From Lanius collurio (Eukaryota > Chordata > Aves > Passeriformes > Laniidae), in the NCBI GenBank assembly GCA_020086605.1, contig JACBWW010000016.1:26128128-26192127 (forward strand): DNA of 64,000 nt. The letters are read 5' to 3'. Positions within the stretch are counted from its first letter, which is position 1. Each line of letters starts with the position of its first letter. A program made the position numbers and the translations under genes. Under the pieces are notes generated by a model. The model was not told where the DNA came from. It saw nothing but the letters and a program-made list of their open reading frames with translations, and did no database searches. Below are positions 52,201 to 63,900 of this stretch, piece by piece.

Positions 52201-55200
52201 CTGACTGCTGCAGACATTACCCTTTATGTCCTTATCCCACTCTGCTCATCCTGTGTTCTTCCTTCACTCCTACAGACCTGAAACGATCTTGTTCTATTTC
52301 GTATTTGGCAACTTTGTTCCCAGCAACTTTTCTGCCTTAAGTGCTAGCTATCTGGGGACAGAGACAGTCGACTTGTCTTTGCAATGCCAGGACAGACTTA
52401 CACGTTCCTGTGACTATATGACTTTCCTTGCATGTGCTGTAGATAAGAGATGCTCACCTTGGACTACTGGCAGGCAAAACCAGTAACTGCCTTTTTCTGT
52501 TGACAGCTTAGAGAGCTTCTTTTAATGTCAAGGCATATGTAGACTGATATTCTACTGCTAATTCTTGTGGCTAGAATGTGACCAGTGAACAACAACTTGA
52601 GCATGCCAGTTCCTACCCTTCCAGGGGCTCCTTCTCTGTAAGTGGGAATTGATACCATCTCTCTTGGTAAACTGGCTGCTGCTATCCCAGAAGTGAACAC
52701 CTCCAGCTAGGTATCTCACTGGATGTGAATTCAGACAGCATGTGCTTTGCTCACTGAAGCTTACAGGTTGACTCTCTTTACATGCCTTTAAGCTACCTCC
52801 TCCTGTTATTCTAGATTTTTTTTCTGTGGCCCTGTAAGCTTATCACAAGCCTTTTTGTCTAGTAATATTTCCTATGATTTATTAGCACTTCTTATGCTAT
52901 TTGTTTTATAGGATGCAGTTTCCAGAATGCAAAAGGAGAAGAATTTACTCCATTTCTAAAGGCAAAGTAGTAAATGCTGGGAGGAATGTAAGGAAACTCT
53001 GCAATGCAGAGGTTATGAGAAAAACATTGATTATTGTCTGAGTCCAGAGACAAAAAAGTCCATTATGAGTTAGACAGGAAGACATAGCCTTATGCTGTCT
53101 GAGAAATAATCACAACAAATTAGCTGTGTTCAGCAGTTATTGGTAGGTCTCTTAGTTACCACTAAGACCATGGCCTATTATTCCAATAAACTGATTAGCA
53201 ACTGTTGTTTCTAACTATGGATTTCAAGTCAATTACTGGCATTAAAACTGTAGTATTTTTGAAAATGCAGCTAAAAGGTATTGAAAAACATCGTTTTATT
53301 TCCAGTCATTAGCACCTTACTTTTCATCTTCCTAAATACAGGGCATGTTAGGTTTACAGTCCGTTAGGTTTACAGTAGTTACATACAGTGTTTCATCTCA
53401 CCCATTATGCATGAGAGCAAAATGTTCACCTTCAAGTGACCTTTCCATGCTGCTGGAAAACTACAGAATGGTACTACCACTCAGAAAAAAAGTTTATGAA
53501 CCTTCTAAAATCCTTCCATCTGTCAAGGTTGAGAACAAAGGTTTTGAAGAATGTTAAAAGTGTTCCTGGATTTTAATGAACAGGAATTAAAGATTATAAT
53601 TAACTGCTGCCTAAATTAATTACTATGCTCTAATTGCACAATAGCACAAGACAGGAAACAGATACCTGGCTAAATGCAGAACTTCAGTATTTCTTAATCT
53701 CATATCCTGATTTCCAGAAATGTCATTAGAGATGGCAGAAAACCACAAGCAAGTGCATATAGATGAACTCAGAGCTAACTCTATGTACTCTGAGAGCCTT
53801 GTTTTAAGGGCCTATGAGACTGTAGCATACTTGCAATGAAATCCAGGGGTCTGATGTTTTAAGTCAGTAAGTATTAAATCCATTTCTCCTTTGTAATATT
53901 CCCATAAGAAAAAAAAAAGAAAAAAAACAACAAAAAACCCAAAGAACTAAGTGTTCACACTATGTAAAACAGGAACCACTGTGAACAAAGTCTATGCAGA
54001 TTTCAGGAAACACACAATGAAGAGGTCCCTTAGGCCTTCAACTCTCATATCCTGCTCTGCTTTCTTCTTTACTCAGAGCTAAAAAGAAATATCTTAGGCT
54101 GCACCCTCTTACAATGTCTGGTCACAGAAGTTTCCTTTTCTCTCCGCAGATTTACGCCATCCACACAGAAGTGTGATTGAAGCCAAGAGAATCTCCTACT
54201 CTTTCCTAAATAGAAGCCACACCCAAAACAACACCAATTCCATACCCCTAGTATATGACGCCAGAAACAATCCAATGACAGAGCGAAGTTGGCACTTATG
54301 GGCTCCTGTTAACAGTATACCACAGCTTTTCTACTGAGACACCTTCTTGCACTGAGGATATGTGGTAACATCAATAGCATATATCTTGTTAAAGCAAGAA
54401 GTGGAGAGATAAGAAATACCTTACTTTAAATGAGAAAGCTCTTTTAAGTACAACCTCATTAAGAGGTAACTGGCATTCCTTAAATTACCTGTTTAGTTCA
54501 ACAAATGCAGTGTTGTATTTTAACTCCCAATTTTCTGCCCTTGGTAGTGCAAGATGGAGCTCAAGAAGAGTGTACTCTAGGGATCATTTAATAAAATTTA
54601 ACATATACATAAAATCAGGCAAACATACCTACTACCTTCTTTCAGTAGTGCAATAGCAATCCGGATCCGATTTCTTAGGAAGATCAGCATCAGTATGATT
54701 ATGACCTCAACACCACAAAGTATTATCACTGTAAATAAACAAATAAAGAAATTATCAAGAACCAAACCAATATGCTGCCCCTGTAATTTTTTCCTTGTAA
54801 TTTGAACCATTGTTCACGAACTCTGTAAAATTCTTTGCTTGAGCAGTTTTTTCCACTTGCACCTGCCAAACTTCAATCCCATTTCATAGGTTTCTAAGTC
54901 CAATTGTAAAAAAATTGTATATGCAAAGAGTGAGTCAGAATGTTTGACCCTGATATTAGCATTTATATCTAATAGAAAAATGGAACGTATAATTCTCAGA
55001 TAAAAATTTACTTCAATGTGACTGCAGTATCTAGCCTTAGATACAGTTCATCCTTAACAAATTCTATTTTTCATAAACAAGCATTTTGCTCATACTACAA
55101 TCATTTGTTCATACTATACTGTTGCTCATTTGTAGTATTTAGGATTTGTAGTATTTAGGATCCTATAAAAAATAGGAGATGAAGAGTCAAGTTTTTCATG

Positions 55201-58200
55201 GAGAGTGCACTTTTCAGATCTATATTGTTCTAAAATTTAGATGTACTAAAATCAGTAGGTTTGTTTGAGCATTAACCTGGCATGAGCTCCTTTCACCTCA
55301 TTTGAGTTTAAAAAAAAAAGAGGGAGTAAGGACAGTTCTGGACAAACTATTTTCATTTTCCAGTTGTGTTGCTGGAATCATGCTCTGATTTTAGAGAGTT
55401 GAGAGCTCTTACTTATAAGCAGTATTTATATCATAATTCTGATGTCAGTACAGTCTGCTTCTGTCTGATCTCTATTTGTGTTGGTTCAACACCTACTTTT
55501 GTGAAAGTAGAAAGTAAGATAATTCTGTGAACTTCATCTAGAGGAAACTGAGTCCTTAATGCCTGAAGCACACATCCTCTGACTCTGGTGCTTCAGATCA
55601 TTAGACAACACTTAAACCACCCCAGTAGGGGCAGGTTGTTGTATACAGCAGGACCTGTCTCCTCCAGCTGAAACCAAGAAGTTCTGTGGAGGGAAAGAAA
55701 GATAGAAGGGACAGTACCCTTAAGAATACCAAAATTTATATGAAGGTTCGCAACGGAACACGAGACTTGGCTTTAAATCCCACAGATTAGACACAGCCTC
55801 AGAATATCAGACCCAACAGTCACAGATGATGTTAAATTGAGTCCCAAGTATTACCCTTGGCAACAGAACTGCAGGTGGCAAATGACAACTGTGGTGCTGA
55901 GAGCCATAGACCTTGTTCAGAACAGTCTTTGTTAAACACATTTCAATGCCATTTTCCCATGAAGGAATACATAAACAGGTTTCTTTAAATTTGGTCTCAT
56001 TCCAACTTGGCTCTTAGGCTAATGTACTTGTCCGAAACATTGTGAAAAAGGCAACCAATGTCAGTACATGATGAGTTCTAGACTAGGACTCTATGTTTTC
56101 TTCAAGGATATATAACTATTCACTTTGCTGGGTGATTTTGGAAAATTCAGTTCCTGAGTACCTCAATTTACTCATGTGAAAGTGATACAAAACTCTAGAT
56201 AAACTATACACTGGCTGCTAAGAATCAGGCAGGGGAAGAGCTTGAAGAGTCACAAGAGAAAAACCCTTAATAAAGTCCTAATATTCTCTAGGGAGAGCAC
56301 ATTAAAAGCTCTGCCCCAATAATACATAGAAGATGTCTCATAAGCTCAATAATCCAACACAGAGGTACAAGAAGACACAAAGAACAGAAATGAGATTTAA
56401 GCAGTAAACTACTGTTTTATTAATTTAGCTACCAATAGGGAGAGGCAATGTTTTTAGTTATGACCCATTCATCATCAGTTAAGAGCCTGTGTGTCTTCTA
56501 ATAGAGCAGTAACAGGAGTACAAGTAATATTTGACAGGTATTTCTTCTCTCTTCTGCCCCTCCTTTCTTGGGGAGGAACATGTATGCAGCAGGCTGTCTT
56601 GTTCCAGTAGGATTTTGTTTAAAATACACTGCCCTTGTAAGAGAAGGCAATTGAGCATTTCTGAAAATAAAGGTGATTAAATTTGCTACGGTTCATTCCA
56701 TAGTCTTAGAACAGACTCCAAGAAAATTCAGTGACCTGAATGTAAACTGACAGGGAACCTCACTGTGGTCTCCAATATCCTCACAAGGGGAAGTAGAGGG
56801 GCAGGTACTGATTTCTTAATTCTCATGACCAGTGACAGGACTCAAGGGAACAGCTAGAGCTGGGTCAGGGGGGTTTTAGGTGGGAGATCAGGAAAAGGTT
56901 CTTCCCCCAGAGTCAGGCACTGAACACGCTCCCCAGGGCAGTGATCATGGCCCCGAGGCTGCCAGAGTTCAAGGAACATTTGGAAAATACTCTCAGGCAC
57001 AAGGTAGGTTTGTTGGGGGTGTCCTGTACAGGGTCAGGAACTGGGCTTGATGATCCTGAAGGGCCCCTTCCAACTCAGCATATTTTACGGTTCTAAGACA
57101 CAAGGAAGGGCAGTTATTAGTGTGACTTATTAATGTCATTTCTGGGGCTCTCAAAGCGGGGGCGGGAAATAATCTGAGAGAAAAGTACCCTTCCTTATAC
57201 AACTTCATAATGACTAACTTAATTATTACCTTCTGCTATCCCCATGATGAAGACTGAACACACAGGAAGTAGAATGGTAATAACAAAATATTTTTTCACT
57301 CTTAACACTGGTGTGATTGCATTATTTCCCTTTACAAATATAGTAGCCTCCTGGAAAAAAAGCACATTTTTACATAATACAAAGGAAGGGAAGGCAGGGT
57401 TGCTTTCTTCTCTGAGCAACATGTGTAGAGGAGGAGATTTACCAAGGCAGAAAGTGTATCAAGACAATGAATGATTTTCCTGAATATCCATTAACAGATA
57501 TCAAATTTAAAGGGCACTTACTAAATGCTAACCATGTTTGCCTCAGTTGCAGGTACACTTTGAAGTCTGTCTGGAATCCAATATCATAAACAGTGAGATC
57601 AGATCCAGGTATTCCTTTAAGATGATCATACTCCCAGTAACAATGCCAGATGCCTTTTAAAAAACAATCAATATAACAGGAGTGTGTCTGAAGAATGCAA
57701 AGACAAATTTAAAAAAAAAAATATCTTACAAGCCAAATATTTTGCTTTTGTATAAGACTGTCAGGTAAGCAAAACCCAAAAATGCATCTATGAGATTAGT
57801 CAGTCTTGATATCACATATATATATGAGCAAGAAATATGAGTACAGGCAATTACAGACTAAGCATACTGAGCATAGATAATGCAGGTTCCTACATCCACT
57901 GCTAAGTATCAGCACAGCTGGATTCTTACCATATTTTGCTGCCATTTATGTCCTTCTCACTTAACTGTGTCTAAAACTAGGCATTAATTCACCCAATTGT
58001 ACCATTTAATTGAAGTAACTATTGATTTTCCTTGCCCAAACTTAAGCAATAAGAAAAAATAGTCTCAGAGGCTAGAAAATTGCACTTACCATAACCTATA
58101 ATTCCAATCACACCAAAGATGAAAATCCAGAAGAGAACCCCAGCTGTGAACCTCAATAACACAAGGAAGAGCAGACTCAGCATCATTGCAATGAACAGCC

Positions 58201-60902
58201 CACTAGAAAGTGAAGAAAAAGAAACACAGGGAAAACGAGTGTGAGAATCTATTCACTTTCTTGCATTCCTGCTACTCCAAATGAGGGTCACTTCATCTCA
58301 CGTAAGAGAATGATTTGTAAAAATGTATTTCAAAATCTTCATTATGAAATACATTCTCATGGCTATTATCTGCCATTACAAACAAACAGCTTATATATGA
58401 TGATCTCACAGGGCAGAGCCTGAAATGTTTATGTGCACTAGGTTCTCAGGCTGGTTGAATGGGATTAATATATTGCCTTTTTTGTCCCTTACACCAGCTG
58501 AAAAACTCACTGTCTTTTTCAGGCCATGGTCTAATCTACAGTACAGAAAGTTAAATAGGAGGAATACCTATGTGTGGGGAAGTTGCTGGTTTAAGTCCTC
58601 CACTGAAAATCCCTGCTTGCAAAGAAACAATGTTAGTAAACAACATTCTAGGAGCTTCCTAGAAAAAAAAAAGAATTAAATTTAGGAGGAAAACCATCAG
58701 GAGGTTAGTAGGACATAATTTCTACTCATCACCACTTCTACTAATCAGAAGAAGAAATGATCAGGGCACTATGATGCATGGAAAGAAACTGTTAAAAGCC
58801 TTTATATGGAGACCCTAGGAAAGACATCTACAATGTCTAATATAATATAATATAATATAATATAATATAATATAACATACTTGTTTTCATTTCACTTCTA
58901 GAAAGCAAGTCAGAAAGGAAAAAAATAAAGGGCACTTAACTAACCAAAGGCTTTTTTACTCCACTATGCTTTCCAAACCATTATGAATAAAGCAACATGA
59001 ATATTAATCCCATCAAACAAATACCCAGCTCAAGTGCTTCAAAGAACATTTAATGTCTTGTTATTTTTCATAGGTGTTACATCAGAATTTTTTATTAGCA
59101 CAGACTCAAAAAAATTTAAACCCCCTTCTTTCTTGTGTTCAATAACTTTTCTTCTGAATGTTCCCAGCTTATTTAGCCAATAACCAAAGCTAAAAAATGG
59201 GACAGCCTGATCATAAAAAAATCAAAAGCAGATGTTTTGGGCAAAGTAAGCCAGATGTGCAGAAGGACAATAAAAAATAACATCAGCTTATTTTGTTGAG
59301 CCTTTGTGAGCTTGCCTTAAGTCCTACCCCTTTAAAGGCTTCCTAACCTGATGTACTTTCCCTGTCTGAATGACTTACTGAAATTCAGGATGCATTCCTC
59401 AAGAAAAGTTGTTGTTTTGGAGCTCCATCTTGAAAGCAGTAAATTATGTTTATCTTCAGCTATACATGAGTCCTAGTAACACCAAAACTGAGTACACAGC
59501 AGCAACTGTCTTCAACAGACAGTTCCCTTCAACTGAGGCTTGAAGCCATAGGTCTTTTGGGGTATGCTAAAAAGACTACAGCAATTCCATATTTAAATTT
59601 TAATCCTCCCTTCACTGTTGAGCCTTCACTGTCATTACCCAAACTCTGAAACTTAAATATATTTGTCCAGAAATAATTTGATCTGTGATATCATTTGGTG
59701 AAAAGTGAGAAGAAAATTCTATCCAACTACTTTAAAGTAGCAACGCTTCCTTACAAAAAAAATATCATATTTAAAATGTGGAAACTTGCTTCAATATTTA
59801 GAATTTCTGTTCAAAAAAATTGTCAGTTCTCTGTCCTGTGTGTTCAGTGCTATCTCCTTTGAAAGAATCTGTACCATAAGCCTAAGTAAGAGACAGAGAG
59901 ACCCAAGCTTGCTAAGTATCCGTGAGTCTCCTGCCACTAAATATTGTGAGCTGAGTATCAGACTATGAGAAAGCTGTCTTTCCACCAGTGACTGAATACC
60001 TTTAAAAGCTGACAATTTGCACTGCTGAACTGACTAAGTCTGCAAATTATTATCTAAAGTATGTATTAATTGTTGTGGATTTGCATTCAGGATTGACTAA
60101 TGTATGCTTATCATGTGCATGTTACAGGTTCTCACCTGGAGACAATTTCTGTTCCTGTTTAAACAGATAAACACCCTGGTCCATTAAAACCAATATTAAT
60201 GGGCTAGGAATTCACAAATACTTACATATTTGCTTCAGCAAAACAGCTACTTCTTCTGTTTCAGGGCTGTATTTTAATTAATTGGTGATTAATTAATATT
60301 AATTGCAAGATAAAGTTAATACTGTTCTGTGGAGGGGGTTATCAGCTGTCCACTGCTTAATTTTGTGGCAAGCTTGCTTCTTAAGCCTCGGAATATCCTA
60401 GACCATTCACAAACAGCCTAATATTCCTTCGACTGAGCAGCCCCACCTAAGCCAGTGTTAATGACAGCTGTCCCCAGAGCAGAAGTTGAGAATAGAAATA
60501 CAGCTCATACCTCTTTTGATGTTAAATCATTTATTCCCTCTGTCCTGGAGGGGGACAGAGGATGCGACCCGGGCAGCAGTCGTAGAGGTAAGAGGGCTGG
60601 GCTTTCCCCCCTGCTGGCTTTATCACAGACAGGGGGAAAGGGGACACCAGGGGCGGAGACGGGACAAACAACCAACCAGATCAGAGTCCGCGCGGCCCGA
60701 GCCCAAAGTAGACCTGACTCAGTCACATGGCAGGGATCCGGCCGAGAGAGGGGGGGGCCCAGGGGGATCCACCGCAACACTGTTCAATAATTTTATTTCT
60801 TGATGTTGCTTTGCCTGCTGCATTGGATTTGTGGATTTATACCAGACCTTGGGATTATAATGGATTTAACTGTGTATTTCTTGTACAAATTCAGAAACTA
60901 CC

Positions 60903-60939
<37 letters not shown>

Positions 60940-63900
60940 AGTGACAATGTAACTGGCTTGCAAGTCACTTAAGATTTTTCAGTTTTGGAATTACCACACA
61001 CACGGGTCTTGCAACAGAACACAGAACTCCTAATTTTCTGTCTGGCAGGACATTAAAAAGCTATTCCAGATCAACTGACACTCTATGTATGTAAGCTGTA
61101 CTATCCTTACCTTACGCACAGAACCATACTACCTTATTATCAAGAGATGAAAGGAAATTACAGTTGCTCCTTGAGTTTTAAAGTAGGACTTGTACCAAAC
61201 ACATACATGATCTATTTTTTTATTCCCTACACACTCCAAAATGAGTCTGGAAACACTAAAAACACCAAAAAAAAAAAACCCTTACATTAAAATCCAATAC
61301 CAAGAAATGGCATAATCTTCAAAAATTTTCATTCCAACTGATCTTGCATCCAGGACATTATTGATGCCACTGAGAAAAGACAAATCAAAGAAAAGGTTAC
61401 TTCAGGTAGAAAAGGAGAATTTATTTAAACAACAAATAGGATCAGTGAAACAAATAGGATCAGGGAAAGAATTTGAAGTATCTTTGGTTACGATAAGAGT
61501 ATATTACAATTTTTCAGCTCCAGTTCTGTCACTGAGCCAACACCAATCACAGTTACAGCAAAGAAAAAAACTGCATAAGAATGTCTCTACAAGTCCTGAA
61601 AAAAAAATTATTAAAAAGGCTTTATTGTCAGAATTGCTTATTATGTCACAAATGTATACTATCAATATCTGCAATGTACCAAGGGACAAACATTTGTGAC
61701 TCTAGAATTGCTAACAGCATAGAACTAGAAAGCAATTCAGTGAAACACTTTCATGGAACTGTTTTCCTATCCTGCAGAGTGCTTGCCCATATAATTGTTT
61801 TCTGAAGAGCCCAATACATTACTTTTTACCAAAAGCAGGAGCACTCTGATGAAGTGAGATGCCCAAAGTACTAGGCCAGCCCATGACAGTGGAAAGGTCA
61901 TCAGATAACATGATAGCCAAGGCCATCACTGGCTGGCCTGAGTCCTGCAGCATGAGGATTGCATCTTAAACCTCCTTTAACCTTTCTAGCAAAACTAATT
62001 TTTGCTAGGAAAAACAAGAATCATTTCAACAAATGAATGAGAAAATCAGACTAAAACTTTTTGCACTTTTGGCTCCTTTCTGCACACCACAGTGCTAGAT
62101 TTCCTTGATGGACCATTGGAAGTGTTCAGGCACAGAGAGTCTATTTACTACCAAGTCTTGGTGGGTACTCTCAGTCATTTGCTACAACAGATTCTGATTA
62201 TTTTTCCATTACTAAATTATTGCACAATCTCAGAATTCAACAAACACTGAAGAAGGATAAAACCTACTTTGCAGCTTCCCTGAGATCAGTCACATTTCTT
62301 GTTTTCCCTCTTCCATCTTTGAACGTAGTCCGATTTGCCACGGTCAACACACCATTCTTCGTGGAGAAGTCTGGGAAGCATCTCTTCAGAACTGTTCAAA
62401 ATATCAAAACAAAGCCTGCATATTACATTTCATGTCAAGCTCTGCTTTTATCATGTGTGTTTTGTAACATATTTAAATAATTTCAGATTCACAGTCAATT
62501 GTTTTTCAACCGATTATCTAACAACATGTTGACTTTGACAAATCTTGGAAGAGCCATTACAAGATTATGGGTTTTATGCTCTGGGGCATTTTTTGTCTAA
62601 GATCAGGTAGGGTGAGATCATAGATTTTATGCGAAGGTTCTAGGTTCTACCAAATAACAACAGTACTATATGTAGGCGTTTCACAATTTGTAATGGATGT
62701 GGAACTTAATCTCTGTCAGTATCTGGGAAGCTCATAAAAACTGCATCTTCTCAAATACACCATTTTATGGTAATAATCAGACCATCCCCCAAGGACAATC
62801 TAGATTTAACGTCACTGGTCGCAAATCATACTAGCACCCAAAACAATAAATAAAAGCAATTGTCAGTTTCCTTATATGCCAGATGAGCTCCAGTACCAGC
62901 CACTATCACTAGATATTCTTGGCGATGAAACAATGGAAAAAAGAAAGAAACTACTGGTTAGATTAAGGGAGGAGTTTACAAAAAAGCGAGAAAAGGAGAG
63001 ATGCTTGTATACTCATTAATGCTGCCCTGCTCTTTGCTGCAAAACATCCTTGGTTTCATTCCAAAGAGAAGAGCAGGTGACTCCTCCTTCAAAGCTGTAC
63101 TTCATATAACCATTCAGTGCTTTCCCTATTAGATTCCAATAAATACCAATGCCAGGGTTCAATATACAGTCTGGTGTATGTCCCCCAGCAATTATTCGGA
63201 CTAAATGATTAAGCAACACATCTTAACATATATTTTCTTCCCTCTGTAATCTTTGCCCCTTGATCACAGTCTAAAAGAATGTAAGACCTTCTTTGCAAAT
63301 TATTTTATGTCTTTTGGGTCAGTACTTCAGTTTTCATACAAATTCATACTCTGTTTTAAAAATTTAATCAGTATTTTCTTCTTTTAATGACCTGTTCCTG
63401 GTGTACATGACCCCTACTTTAAAGTATGGCAAAAATAAACAGCAATTTCTTATTTCCATAAGATTCTGTGTCAGTACTACACTTGTGCAGCTGAGATGAC
63501 CCCTGAGATCAGTGGTTATCTACTCAGAAACACTGACCATAGTGACATTTTTGGCCCCTTAATTCCTCTGTATGCCTTCTGCACTGAAAAGAGAGCTGCA
63601 TTGTAACTGAGCTGAAGTATCATTTGAACTTCAACAGCTGGCCATTTGATCCTTCCAACATTTGTAGCATTTTCTTTCTGCCAATGGCATTGCTTGTTCT
63701 CATTTTGGAGGGCACAATTTGAGCTGAAGAGCTTTCGCTATCAGTGATATTCAAGAGCAAGAAAGAGCTCAGCTTCACCTGATCACATGCTGAATGTTCC
63801 CAGATGACTGTTAGAAAAAATATTAATAAATATTTATACATTCACATTGAATTGATTTATACTTTAAAACTGAATGGATGTCAATGTCATAACAGCTCCT

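Larger units (their letters stand above)
54729..57521 (-). other. SLC44A5 intron with a CR1 fragment and a pseudo-exon
   Basis: 2.8 kb. It contains a CR1 3' fragment (56,826-57,098) and an exon-like segment (57,230-57,350). The rest is AT-rich with nothing recognised. Confidence 0.75.
58203..61285 (-). other. SLC44A5 intron with solo LTR and simple repeats
   Basis: 3.1 kb, the largest intron in the window. It contains a pentanucleotide repeat (58,838-58,874), a GC-rich solo LTR (60,328-60,779) and a (TA)n run (60,908-60,937). Confidence 0.8.

Noticed and set aside
60455..60803. Frames of 91-111 codons on both strands
   Set aside because: They lie inside the GC-rich solo LTR and have no viral or other protein resemblance.
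63016..63219. 67-codon - strand frame considered as a further SLC44A5 exon
   Set aside because: Sequence does not match the CTL5 loop expected there, and the exon chain closes in phase directly from 62,391 to the donor at the window edge.
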